A stretch of DNA of 64,000 nucleotides from Pempheris klunzingeri. Lineage: Eukaryota; Chordata; Actinopteri; Acropomatiformes; Pempheridae. This document shows positions 31,501 to 41,806 of this stretch, piece after piece. Below the pieces are notes generated by a model. It ran no database searches and was not told where the DNA came from. It saw nothing but the letters and a program-made list of their open reading frames with translations. Position 1 is the first letter of the stretch; every line of letters starts with the position of its first letter. The position numbers and the translations under genes are program-made. Where the stretch lies: positions 11,652,328-11,716,327 of the forward strand of contig NC_092019.1 of NCBI RefSeq assembly GCF_042242105.1. The letters run 5' to 3'.

Positions 31501-34115
31501 GTGTGATTTTTTTTTTTCTTCTTTTATTTCCCCATCCGTCCTGTCAGCTGATGCAGTCAACAACGCTGCAGGTTATGGTTTCTTGGGGATGGATGAAAAT
31601 GGAAAGCCATCTTGGGACCTCATCTGCAACATTAACATCTTGAGGATTGAGGTACTCCCAGTGTTTTCCATGATTCAGGATTGGAGCACGCAGTCACTGT
31701 TCTGTGGTTATTGTTTCAAGCACCGATCTTTTTTCAGACCGCAACCAGCTTCAAGACATTCATAGACAACTGGAATATTCGAACAGGAATTTGGCTCAAA
31801 ACGTAAGTGTGAACATCAGTATTCATGCACACCGTCAGACATTTACTCAGCTTTCCATATCACAGACTCATTTGAATATGTTTGATTCCTGTCATCTCCT
31901 CAGGGTGTGTTACGACCGAGCCCCCAAGCACAGGTTGGCGTTGACCTTTATCCTGTCTGCGCTGTGGCACGGTGTTTATCCAGGGTACTATTTCACCTTC
32001 ATCACTGCCATCCCCATCACCATGGCAGCACGAGCTGTGAGTACTCCACCTCCTTTGCAAATTCAAATTAATAATCTAGTGTACACACTGGAAAATGAGG
32101 AGTCTACAAATGGCCACAAATACACATTGACCGGCTGGTGGAGGCATACAACTGCAAGACCATTATTCTAGTTCCCAATTGTAATTTTGCAACTTTGATA
32201 GCTTTATTGCATTTTCAAAAAAACACCAATAGTACAGCCGGCTGAAATTCTTGTCATGTAATTTAATTCTGTCTGCGAATCTTAAATACACAAATTCTTC
32301 CTCTCCTTTTTATCTGTTCCTCCGTACCAGATAAGGAAGTCCATTCGCCACTACTTCCTGGGATCCAGAGGCTTGAAGCTGGGTTATGACATCTTAACTT
32401 GGGCAGCCACCCAACTGGCCATCTGCTACACTGTCATGCCTTTTCTACTTCTTGCAGTGGAGCCGACTTTGGTTTATTACCGGTATGTAATTCTCATCTT
32501 CAGTCCTCTTATCCTCTGAAAGCTCAAATAGCCCAATTCATGCTGTCTGTGTGAGACCCCTTGCTGTAAATTTCGTCATCTGCCCATGTCCACAAACGTC
32601 AGATATCAGCATGCTGCACAAAAGTTTGACTGCTTCAACTACACGCACTACAAGCCTGTCGGCCTTTCCTGTTGCTCATCAGTGCTCATCTCTTGCACTA
32701 GTATCCTGTATTCCCTATCCTTGGTCCTATTCTTGGTCATATACACCATTTAATTTTTTTTTTTTTACTTTTTCTTGTTGTTCAGCCAAATACAACAAAC
32801 AAAGGACCTCTTCTTCTTGCAGCTGTGAGGTTGCCATCTTGTTTTCTAGTGTGCATGTGAAGAACATGTCTAGTTGACAGACCCTAAATTATAGTATGTA
32901 TAGAGGCACGAGTGCCTCTGCTACATGTGCAAGTCCACAGCTAACTGCATCCATGTTGAAGTTTGAACAAACCTTTACATGAAAAGGGAGAAAAAGTGAG
33001 ATATGAGCACCAGTGAATCTGTGTTTTGGTCAACTCTGAACCAGGTTTCATTACTTTTAAATTAAATTAAATTTAATTTGTATCCAACATTTTTTAAATA
33101 TTTGTGAAAACATTTAAAAGATTCGAAAACATTCAAACAACTTTCAACAAACTTTCAAAGAACATTCAAAAAATGTTTAGATATTTTCAGTCATTTATAT
33201 CTTAACTCTGCAACAGATGAAAATTTAAGTTTGAAAAATCTGATGGCTTGTTGGATGGAAGGACAGAAATACTTAGTACTATAAGACACTAGTTTTAAGT
33301 TTAAAGTATTTCTGTGCATCAATCCAACAAGCCATCAGATTTTTCAAATTTAAAATTTCATCTTTTGCAGAGTTCAAATATAAAGGATTGAAAATATAGA
33401 GAAGTTGTTTGTTCATAAAACTTCAGATAATGGTGTAAATTGCCCATCACAAATCCCCCAAAGCCAAAGGCAGCATCTTCAGATTGCCCAAACAATAGTC
33501 TAAAAACTAAATATATTCAGTTTATCATAGAAGACTAAAAAAGAAAAAGGACAAATATACACATTTCAGAAGCTGGAATTAGAATTTTGGCAGTAAAAAA
33601 TTACTCAAAGCAATTAATCGTTTATCAAAATAGTGCTGATTAAGTGACTCATTGTTGCAGCTCTAGTATTAATGTATTTGCAGGCTTTTGATGGGATATA
33701 CAGTAGAGCCATGATGTCAGCAATGACCTTTCTACTCGCTGACATTTATTAATAATGAAAAATAGAATTGAGCCCCAGAATTTCCTTTTTTTTTTTAAAA
33801 AAACCTTTAGAAACTTTTTTTTGGGGGGGGGGGCGCTCTAGTTTATCATCTCACAATTTCCTACTGATCAACATTTTCCCTTAAATTCAAAGCTACAGAA
33901 ATCATACCGTTTTTCCTCTTTTCTTTCCAAGGTCCATGTACTTCCACGTGCACATCATCAGCATTCTGGTTGCGATCACTCTGCATCGGAAACACAATCC
34001 CGGGGAACCCTCTGCCACCACCAAAACGTTTTCCTCCGCCTCCTCCTCCTCCTCCTCCTCATGTTCAGCCCAGTGCCAGCATGTTCACTCCAACAACAAT
34101 GACAAAGTAGACTGA
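23442..34115 (+). CDS. mboat1: Membrane-bound O-acyltransferase 1 (complete, 13 coding exons)
   Basis: MBOAT1 (LPEAT1/LPSAT) transfers acyl groups, preferring oleoyl-CoA, to lysophosphatidylethanolamine and lysophosphatidylserine in the Lands cycle; it is a multi-pass ER membrane enzyme. The joined exons give 1,545 nt, 514 aa (human 495), all in phase. It starts MGERTDTVFNTTGSKWLLPV; ATG has A at -3 and G at +4. Hydrophobic segments run throughout (for example FLTCQLFALAAAFWF and LLGVAFLIFCFGW). GPCNNYKDYIDFIEGRHI is typical of the MBOAT1/2 group. The MBOAT catalytic pair is present: Asn350 in FIDNWNIRTGIWLK and His381 in LSALWHGVYPGYYF. The C-terminus has a polyserine stretch from a TCC repeat and an Asn run, unlike the mammalian tail. 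MBOAT2 is the alternative; adjacency to e2f3 and cdkal1 favours MBOAT1. Confidence 0.96.
23532..24061 (+). other. mboat1 intron 1
   Basis: No additional feature is recognised. Confidence 0.85.
24062..24207 (+). CDS. mboat1: mboat1 coding exon 2
   Basis: Acceptor cccatacag|GTGAATTT; VNFLTCQLFALAAAFWFRLY LSPSHANP, then a hydrophobic segment; donor TTTGGATG|gtagcg splits the Trp codon. Confidence 0.95.
24580..24657 (+). CDS. mboat1: mboat1 coding exon 3
   Basis: Acceptor ttttttgcag|GTACTC; YSAHILTVVAASYLIIIKGD INNVH; donor CACAG|gtaagtgc. Confidence 0.95.
24658..26175 (+). other. mboat1 intron 3
   Basis: Short TG run at 25381-25396. No gene or recognisable mobile element is seen. Confidence 0.85.
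26176..26271 (+). CDS. mboat1: mboat1 coding exon 4
   Basis: Acceptor cgcatgcag|ATATTCC; YSMTTAMGYLTVCQVNRVFI FHYGIPSTDFS; donor TCTGG|gtaagg. Confidence 0.95.
26272..28465 (+). other. mboat1 intron 4
   Basis: Contains a (TG)n(AG)n tract at 27721-27749 and a T run near 26900-26911. No exon is seen. Confidence 0.85.
27721..27749. repeat. (TG)9(AG)5 microsatellite
   Basis: Compound dinucleotide run in mboat1 intron 4. Confidence 0.97.
28466..28521 (+). CDS. mboat1: mboat1 coding exon 5
   Basis: Acceptor ttctgctcag|GCCTCTG; PLMIVTQKIITLAFQLHD; donor GATG|gtaaagc. A (CA)15 tract follows 17 bp downstream. Confidence 0.95.
28539..28568. repeat. (AC)15 microsatellite
   Basis: Pure dinucleotide run 17 bp after the mboat1 exon 5 donor. 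Confidence 0.98.
28864..28918 (+). CDS. mboat1: mboat1 coding exon 6
   Basis: Acceptor attttttag|GCATGTG; MCKKSEQLTPEQKHLAI; donor ATAAA|gtaagt. Confidence 0.94.
28919..30133 (+). other. mboat1 intron 6
   Basis: A run at 29996-30016. No other feature is seen. Confidence 0.85.
30134..30326 (+). CDS. mboat1: mboat1 coding exon 7
   Basis: Acceptor ctttctgcag|TGTGAGG; VRPSLIEYLSYNLNFLSVLV, GPCNNYKDYIDFIEGRHI, then a hydrophilic loop ending DPSPL; donor CTG|gtaagt. Confidence 0.96.
30327..31207 (+). other. mboat1 intron 7
   Basis: Contains the perfect hairpin 30503-30551 and a short A-rich tract near 30840-30863. Nothing else is seen. Confidence 0.85.
30503..30551. repeat. perfect 19-bp inverted repeat with 11-nt loop
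   Basis: The left arm 30503-30521 is the exact reverse complement of 30533-30551; the loop is aagacggcatcg-like. It could be a very short palindromic element remnant or a foldback RNA. The sequence resembles no miRNA I know. Confidence 0.95.
31208..31400 (+). CDS. mboat1: mboat1 coding exon 8
   Basis: Acceptor ttccctgcag|AACGCC; NAVCRKLLVCCGCMLFFLIM, then SFLTRL-like and FFSIQAARPKFYFAWTL; donor CTAG|gtgagc. Confidence 0.96.
31548..31651 (+). CDS. mboat1: mboat1 coding exon 9
   Basis: Acceptor tcctgtcag|CTGATGC; ADAVNNAAGYGFLGMDENGK to NILRIE; donor GAG|gtactc. Confidence 0.96.
31738..31802 (+). CDS. mboat1: mboat1 coding exon 10 (catalytic Asn)
   Basis: Acceptor tcttttttcag|ACCGCA; TATSFKTFIDNWNIRTGIWL K; the Asn of DNWNI is the conserved MBOAT asparagine. 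Donor AAAAC|gtaagtg. Confidence 0.96.
31904..32036 (+). CDS. mboat1: mboat1 coding exon 11 (catalytic His)
   Basis: Acceptor catctcctcag|GGTGTG; VCYDRAPKHRLALTFILSAL WHGVYPGYYF; His of WHG is the MBOAT catalytic histidine. Donor GCT|gtgagt. Confidence 0.97.
32331..32482 (+). CDS. mboat1: mboat1 coding exon 12
   Basis: Acceptor tccgtaccag|ATAAGG; IRKSIRHYFLGSRGLKLGYD to EPTLVYY; donor TACCG|gtatgt. Confidence 0.96.
32483..33931 (+). other. mboat1 intron 12
   Basis: Holds the long inverted repeat at 33181-33398, ATTCAAA-rich sequence just before it, and homopolymer runs (T at 32756-32765, T/A near 33787-33804, G at 33821-33831). Confidence 0.85.
33181..33398. mobile_element. MITE-like long inverted repeat (about 95-bp arms)
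   Basis: The left arm 33181-33274 pairs with the reverse complement of 33304-33398 with roughly 85-90% identity by eye, for example AATCTGATGGCTTGTTGGAT against its complement. The loop is about 29 bp. Nearly the whole 218-bp unit is foldback and no coding sequence is inside, as in miniature inverted-repeat elements. No clear target-site duplication is visible, although TAG occurs at both edges. Confidence 0.75.
33932..34115 (+). CDS. mboat1: mboat1 coding exon 13 with stop
   Basis: Acceptor tctttccaag|GTCCATG; SMYFHVHIISILVAITLHRK, then SSASSSSSSS from a (TCC)n repeat, and NNNDKVD with stop TGA at 34113-34115. Confidence 0.95.
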
Positions 34116-34654
34116 AAATCCCCTCTTCGCGTTCTTTTACCAGTCTCTCAGTCCACGGTGTTCTCTCAAAGACAACAAAATTTCCCTAAAGGGCATTCAG
34201 CCAGCTCAAAATGGGAAAACTTTATTTATACTTATTTTTTGAGAGAAGACAGAGTAAAGATTTAGGACATAAACTTTGACTGTACAACATGATGCAGGAT
34301 TTGAACCTCTGGAACTGGATGTACAGGTGCAGAGCTATTCTGCCATACTGTAAGATTAAGACAATACATCGAACATAAGCTCAGCAGACACACTGGAAAG
34401 AGAAACATTAGTCTCTGATACAACCATCACCAGGATGCTGGCCTCTTCCCACTTTCCCCTCCACCTGCCCCTTCTCTCCTCCCCCTCCAAGCCCATCTTA
34501 ACACCAGCCTGCCCGCTCCTGCAACAATGCAACAGTGTGAAGACAGAAAGGAGGCTCACTTTCTTTCCTGTCCTTTATCTGTGCTGTCCTCCCGACTGGT
34601 GGGATCTCAGCCAGCACAGTGGGAGGGTAGCTCAAAAACAGGGCACAAATACCA

Positions 34655-34656
<2 letters not shown>

Positions 34657-34687
<31 letters not shown>
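34657..34687. repeat. (AC)15 microsatellite in mboat1 3' UTR
   Basis: Pure dinucleotide run. Confidence 0.97.
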
Positions 34688-34691
<4 letters not shown>

Positions 34692-37192
34692 CATGCATAA
34701 ACAGACACTAGGGAACAAATATGCACATATTCTCCCCCCTTAGACATGCTCATACTTTGTCACAGTGTGATTACATACAAAGACTGTCCTTGTGTGGCCA
34801 CAACAAAAGAGCATGCCAAGAGGGGAGAGTGCCCTGGTTTATTTGTGTGTTTGTGTGTGTGTGATCATTTACCCTCTGATACACCCCAACAACCTCCGTC
34901 ACTGACCCTGTGTGTGTGTGTGGGCGAAAAACTGTGGACTGTGTTGGTATGTCTCCTGCTTAGTTTGCTCTGACTGGGTGGAAGGACACTTTAAATACCA
35001 ATTATACCATGCAGCTTCCAAACTGTCCTGTGAAACCATTACTAATGAAGTCTTTTAGGGCAGGCTGGCAGCTCCTCCTGGTGAGGAGACTTGACTATTC
35101 TGTGCAACAAGTAAACACTTTTATTATTGTTTTTATGGTTAATCGTAGGCTTTAGCTCTACCCCTGTAAGCACAAAGGAAAGGATAGCACGTATTTAAAG
35201 AATAAATTGTGCAATATTACAACAACAAGCTTTAGCTCGTGTTGTTTTGCATTGCATAATTTTCAACAAGTAATGAAATGGTGCAATACTGATGTTAAGA
35301 GTTGAAAGCAGAGGCAGAGACTTCCCAGAGGAATCTCTTCTTGTGCTGAAGCAGATGGGAATTTAATAGCCACATAGTTGGTAATGAGTTCGTACTCACC
35401 ATGTTAACGGTGCTGGATACCTGTTATCATGATATAGAGTAATTGGACAAAAAGCTGCGGTGAAAATGAGAGGAAGTATATTTGAAGTTTCTCTTTTTGA
35501 GCGGTTACAATTGCAAAAAAAAAAAAGGAGGATGGTGCTTTTGTGAGAAAGAAAACTTAACATTTAAACACTGTTGATTTACCAGAGCTTATCAGCAGCT
35601 GCAGGTTGATTTAACAGAGACATCTGCTGGTTGTTTGCAATCTGTGAACTCTGCTGAATTAAGCAATGAAGGTAAGCCAATTGGGACTGACTGGAACTGC
35701 CCTGCTGCAGCATCTCCCAATGCAACCTCATGCTATCAATGCGCAGAAAGTATATTTTTCCTCTGACATTACAATTTGTTTGCAAAATTCACAATTTCCT
35801 TACTAGCTTTTACTTTTGTGCAATCGAGGTTGATGAATTAGAGGGTGATGCTTATGATTAGAAATGAGCTTAGCACAGTGAAAACAAAATGATACATTCA
35901 CATTTTAAGATGATTAATTATTATTCTGATAGTTTTTGTTTTCAAGAAGTTATCACACATGGTGTGTTTGGGAGCACTGGGAGTTTTCAAAGTGACACAC
36001 TGGTTAGGTTATTAATGGTGCTATTTGCTGCAGGCTACATTTATGGGTTATTATATGGTTTGTTAACAATGAAAACCAGTTGCAATGCAAAAATGTTTTT
36101 GGGGTAGTCTAAATGTCTACTTGAAAATGTCAGGCTGCACCTTTTAAATCCATTATATGTGTTGCCTAATGAAAATGTTTTTCTTTCTTAGGGTGTAGCA
36201 TGTGGACGGCATGTTTATCTGTTTAATCACATTGGAGAAACAATCTTAATGCATCTTGTTACCTGCTTTGGAATTTAATCTTAACCTTTTGACTAGAGGA
36301 AAAGTGTGTAGTTTGGACTTGCCTGGTTTTGGCCCAGTTTACATACTGACTACACTGACCCTCTGATTCTTAATGTGTAACACTTTAGAGTAGAGCCTCA
36401 AAGACCATTTTTTTCAATATTTCTGTCAGGACAGAAGATTACATCTGTGTCACGTTACATCTCTTCCTTTGCTGTGATAAGGACCCAGTGCACAGACAAG
36501 TGTTGACATGAGGAGAGCCGGGGCATTCATTGAATTAACACTAATTGAATAAATATCGTAGGGGAATTATTCATGATTTTAAGGGAAATAAGAAGGGGGG
36601 AGACTGTGCAAAGTGAAATATTTTCGGTCTCCCTTGGCTAAACAGAACAAATCTCTTCCTGATGAAATATTTTGTCTTTTGGGTTATTTTGGAGTACAGA
36701 TAATGATATTTAATACTGTTTATTTTAATGTTTAACTGCACATTAGTACCTCTCTTGGAGTCAAAGAAGCTCCAGTAATGACTGCTCTGGGGACCTGTAG
36801 ACCATTTCTTTGCAAGAGCCCATTTTGCTTACAGTTATACAGATTTAGACTCTGTAGTGGGGGGGGGGGGCTAAATGCTGGTGGTAATACAGTTTGTCAC
36901 AGACTGAATACACCCAGACTTGTGAGGACTGTGTGCTGAAAAGTGACAACACTCTTCCCACGTATGGCTTCGCTATAACTTAGAATTGTTTTTGTGAAAC
37001 AAAGCCTGTATTAACTGATATCTAACTAACCTCTAAATTTGTTGTTTACTGTTGTTTACTATCTGCACGTTGCTAATGTCACATATACAGAATGAATGTG
37101 CTGTGAACGAGACGCTATTTGAATGCCTTAATACTGCTAATGAAGATGTTTTTTGTATGCGTTTTTGCAGATACGTGTGATCAAATATACTG

Positions 37193-37194
<2 letters not shown>

Positions 37195-37236
<42 letters not shown>
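37195..37236. repeat. (TG)21 microsatellite
   Basis: Pure run 85 bp before the mboat1 poly(A) signal. Confidence 0.98.
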
Positions 37237-37238
<2 letters not shown>

Positions 37239-37320
37239 ATTTTCTTATTACCCTATTGCTCCATTTTAGTATGTTTTGTATGGAGGAAACAGAGAGTGGT
37301 ATAAAAGCATTTGAGTAACA

Positions 37321-37326
37321 AATAAA
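37321..37326 (+). terminator. mboat1: mboat1 polyadenylation signal AATAAA
   Basis: Canonical hexamer followed within 20-40 nt by T/G-rich sequence (cagtgttaattgtcaaagtttg). Confidence 0.55.
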
Positions 37327-37345
37327 GCTTCAGTGAAATACAGTG

Positions 37346-38240
37346 TTAATTGTCAAAGTTTGAATTTTCTGACAGAAATCATTTTGAGTCTTGTAGGAAC
37401 GAGTAAAACTTGTAATTGCTAATTCCTGCTGGCAGTGAGTTGTATGTGTTTTCTATCTGCAAGTGTTCATAGTACACTCTCCCTCTCAGTTACACCATCA
37501 AGTCAAATCCTCTCTATGCGACAGCTGTCCCAAGCTGTTTAATCTCTGATGATATTCTCAAAGTGTCTGCCTCCCTGTCCCTTGTGTCACCTGTCTGTTC
37601 CCCCCTGACACAGATATGCCTGGGATCACAGGCAACTAATGACAACCAGGGGGAAACAAGAAAATTGGAAACCGATGACAACAAGCAACAACAAAATAAA
37701 CTTTCATCACTTCAGTAGAAGAATGAGCACAGAGCAGGGTTAAGGTACAAAAAAGCTTGATCCATCATTGTATATGCCTTCGGGGAACTGATGTGAACGG
37801 CCAATTTTCATTTAGTAAAACAGAACTCTGAACTTTGTGTGAAATAAATTAAAACCTAATTCACTGTATTGGAAGCTCACCATCAGTAGTTCCTCATTGG
37901 TGTTTATTGGCCTGATGGCACCTCCTCTCAGGACTCTGTGTGTGTGGACTTTTATCATTTTGGTATGTTGCGTTTGGTGACCTCCTGTAATTCACAGCAT
38001 TACTCCATCCAACTTCAACCTGTGCAGAGAAAAGTGAGTGTAAAGAATTGATTTTACAAACCCAAATTTCTGCTATAGTCCAGGGAGGTGTGACATGGAT
38101 GCTGAAAAATTTTACCTTTTGCAATCACTAGATAACAGTTACAGCAGATATTATATTATATCAATTGTGCAAAATTAAGGACACACAGTGCTGAATACAG
38201 ATGTGTGGTGCATCTCAGCTGCCATAATAATTTGTTCTTC
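37346..38240. other. intergenic gap between convergent mboat1 and tmem65
   Basis: No gene or recognisable repeat is seen. Confidence 0.5.
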
Positions 38241-41200
38241 AAGCATTTATTTGACTGTTGTGACTTCCAATCAAACTTACACGCAAACAGACAATTGAAA
38301 AAAATCAATTTTCAAAAGATAAACTACATTTTCAATAAACATTTCTAATGTGATCATGCAGACTGTACTGGAAGAGTCTACACACCAGGCCAGATGTTTG
38401 CAACCAGGTGACAACTGTTTAATCAAAGAAGATAAAATCATAAACATCACGGAAAAACATTCTTATTCTCTACATAATTCTTCTTTGTATTTGTCCTAAG
38501 TAATCATTTTGATTTCTCTCTTCTTTTTACATTATGTAAATAAACAACAGACTGTGTTACATAAGATAGACATTATGGTCTACAAATACTGGACCATGTT
38601 ATATAAATTATATAATATCTACATACTGTGAAATACCTCTCTGGCTAATAACTCCTGCCTGTTCAAATCTCCAACAAGTAAAGCGTTCCAAATCCTCTGA
38701 AAGTAAACCAGGTCCACTGAAAGAAAAAAGAACTTCAAAATAACTTTGAATGACATCACCTGCATTTATACCAATAAGATTAATATCGAGGGAGCAATCT
38801 TACAGTATATAAAAATACCAGCAGATACAAAATAAAATAGGGTCCTGCAGTAGGCACTCACAACCTGCAACATAACCCATGAAGAATCATTTAATGTGCT
38901 TTTTCAGTCATTCCGCCTCTTTTTCAAAGATAAGATTACATTAATTCAAGATAATATATCCTCTTTTGTGAAATAGGTTTAGTGATGCAGTGCAGCATGA
39001 ATCAAGGAAAAAGTAAATACCCTCCAAATTACGGTATTTTGACACTGAGATTATATTTTCTTAACCATGCCAGACTATGCACTTAAGACAGTCTAAAGTA
39101 GAGATTGGTAATTTAATGATCCAATGCAAGAAGGCAAACTGCTACTGTTGTCAAAGGCTATTACTATCAGCACATTTTACCCATCAAGCATTCTGCTCTT
39201 TGTAGGATCCACCCAACACACTGTCCAAACACCCACACTGCATTTACCAGTTCAAATCCCAGCAGAGGGCTCTGTTACCCATCTGCAAAACATCTGCAAA
39301 GCCACACACAAATGCACCCAATCCCATTTAAACTATCTATGTTTGTCATTGGCTATCTATAACGGGAATCACATGAGACTCCTTCTGCTTTGTTACTGTT
39401 CAGATAGCCATACATATATATATTTATTACAATATTCAAAAAGCTGATCTTCTGCATGTTAATCAATCCTAAATTACTGTTTTATAATCTCCAGTGATTC
39501 ATATCCTGCTACAATGCATCACGTTAGAACATACTCAAGTTTTTATTACTCTTAAAAAGTCAGCATGTACAATAGTGTTTTTTTTTTTTATTAGCTGTGC
39601 ATGCAAGGTGGAAATCAAGCAATCAGATCAAAAATCCTAACTACATGTTAAATTCTTTGTTCATTTTCTTCATTTGTATCACTGTTAATGATCACTGTTA
39701 CCCACATAATAACAACTAAAACAGTCATACAGGGTAAGTCTTCAGAGCATGTTCAATAGTTATGTACTGTAACAGAGCGATCGGTTGCAAAGTCCTTCCA
39801 GTTCAGGAATGCACTTGAAAATATACTCATAAAGGCTCCATTCTTAATATTATCCTTTGAGATAAAGAGAACACAATTTACATGAATACAAGTCCGAATA
39901 TTATAATAAAAATAAATACATTTTCTGCAAGGAAATTCTATTCAGTGACATGTGGATGCTGCATTTCAATTTATTAACAGATTCAACGCCATAAACAACA
40001 GTCTTCAGTTCTGCTGATGAGATGAACAACCTGTGCCAAGCCGGTGACAAAAAATAAATAAATAGAAATCTGGGACAGCTGAACTATGACTAAAATGGAT
40101 TATAGTGCCAAATATATCCTTTCGGCCTTCCTGTTTCATGCAGATACCTACTTTGCATTTCAAAATAAGAACGATTATTGAGAACAATAATCGTAGAGTG
40201 ATAAATTATAGCTTAGAGAAATTTAGCAGCAAGGAGTAGAGGTGTTTCAGGTTCCATCTTAACAAAACTAAAAGAAATTGACAACTTTCTCTGAATTTCA
40301 GCCAGCGGAGGGCAGCAGAGCAGAGACAATATAATCTCTAATCTCTCTCTCTTTAGCGTGAAGTCAAATCTGTTGGGCTCTAATTGTGAGTACTACACCA
40401 CTAAATTGCTAATGACTCCATAATAGAAACTAGACAAGAGGCCTGGTGCTGTATCCGCATGCATGGACGACGTGTGTTGCAGCTTTAGCTGATGCAGAGC
40501 TGGAGAAGATTAATAATACGGCATAGGAGCCCGAAGTCTCAGGTGGTTCACTGTTTGTATTTCATATCTTTCTGTCGTAGCTTCTCTCCGTCTCCTCCTC
40601 CCTTCCTGCCTCTCTGTATTTCTCTCTTCTACTCTAAACCAACTGTTCTTCACCAAAAAGGTTTGATTCTGTTGACCTACCTTTTGATGTACAGTGTACA
40701 TGGGAGACATTGTGTGCATGCGTTACAGCTTTGGATGATTATAACAAGCTCATAATGTAAAGTTCATCACCAACAAAAAAACACAACAATCTAAGAAAGC
40801 AGTAAGCAGGTATTTTAACCATCTGCATCCTCACTAAAAGAACTGGTTTTTCACGGAGCGTGAATGAGGCAGGCCGGCAGGACTTTTTAAGACTTTGACA
40901 CCGTCAAAAGGCAGACATGCTTGTAAAATCGAATGTACTTGACGTGGAAGAGTGCATCATTAAATGCAAAAGTGACCCTATTTCCTTCACTCATCATGTT
41001 CAAAAACTGATCGGAAAACATAAAGTTCTTCAAAGCACAAAGCAAAGTTTTTAACACTGAATAAAGCCATTAATATACCTCTTTGTTCAGCCTCCATTAC
41101 TTACCAGTAAGACATTTTCAATGTCAAAATGCCATGTAAGATATTTTTATTGCATTTTTTCTGAATGAGCTCCAAAAGTGTGTCTTTTTTTTCTTGCATT

Positions 41201-41659
41201 GGTTCCAAGGTTTGTTACGATATTTTTAAGAAGTCCTCAAATTCTCAATTACACTTGCTTTCCATCTACCCACCTAGAGTCTGAGGATACAGTATATATT
41301 CAACATATTTGTAGAAGGGGAGCGTTTCTTAGAGTTTCAGCCGTGTTGGTCTGTCAAAACAAGGTGAGGTTACGGTGTGATAGTAGCAGCAGTCCAACAG
41401 ATCAACCATCTCATGTCTCTTCAAGAGACGCTCAGGTCCCTGTGCTTAAATTCAAAGTCTACAATCAAATAATATCTAAAATCCTCTTCAGAATACCTTC
41501 GATTGTTTGACTGGGCCTCGTAAGGTAAAGTACCCGGTAATCAGACTGTATGTGGTTCAATTTCCACACTCTTCAGTCCACCAGACACGGCCGATCAGTC
41601 CCAGTTTAAGGTATTCTAATGGATTCCAAATAGTATTTGTCTCTGGGGAGTGGACAGCT
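38241..41659 (-). other. tmem65: tmem65 3' UTR (extent uncertain)
   Basis: The region downstream of the tmem65 stop codon. Several minus-strand AATAAA signals occur (TTTATT at 38246-38251 and 39542-39547, and others near 39,970 and 41,150), so the end could lie anywhere between. It contains the hairpin 40171-40194 and no convincing open frame. Confidence 0.4.
40171..40194. repeat. perfect 10-bp hairpin with AGAA loop
   Basis: ACGATTATTG-AGAA-CAATAATCGT. It would form a stable stem-loop in the tmem65 3' UTR if transcription runs this far. Confidence 0.9.
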
Positions 41660-41806
41660 TCAGTTTTTGCTGCTCTCTGTAGGAGCAGGTGGTGGTTGTG
41701 TTTTCTCGTTCGCCTCCGTCTGGCCTTCTTTCTTCTCATCGTCCTTGAAGAACAGAAGAGGAAACATGCCAAGGATACAGCCAATGCCAACACCAATGGC
41801 TTTACC
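41660..41806 (-). CDS. tmem65: tmem65 last coding exon with stop
   Basis: Acceptor ctctgtgcag|GGTAAAGCC; GKAIGVGIGCILGMFPLLFF, then a charged, Pro-rich tail ending PTESSKN. 147 nt including the stop. Confidence 0.95.
   Translation of the reverse strand, partial: GKAIGVGIGCILGMFPLLFFKDDEKKEGQTEANEKTQPPPAPTESSKN

Larger units (their letters stand above)
34116..37345 (+). other. mboat1: mboat1 3' UTR
   Basis: Runs from the stop codon to AATAAA at 37321-37326, about 3.2 kb. It contains a (CA)n at 34657-34687, a G run at 36859-36869 and a (TG)21 at 37195-37236, 85 bp before the poly(A) signal. The real 3' end may be earlier; no other strong signal was chosen. Confidence 0.6.

Noticed and set aside
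39246..39262. GTTCAAATCCC-like sequence, reminiscent of a tRNA T-loop
   Set aside because: No matching acceptor, D-arm or anticodon stems can be formed around it.
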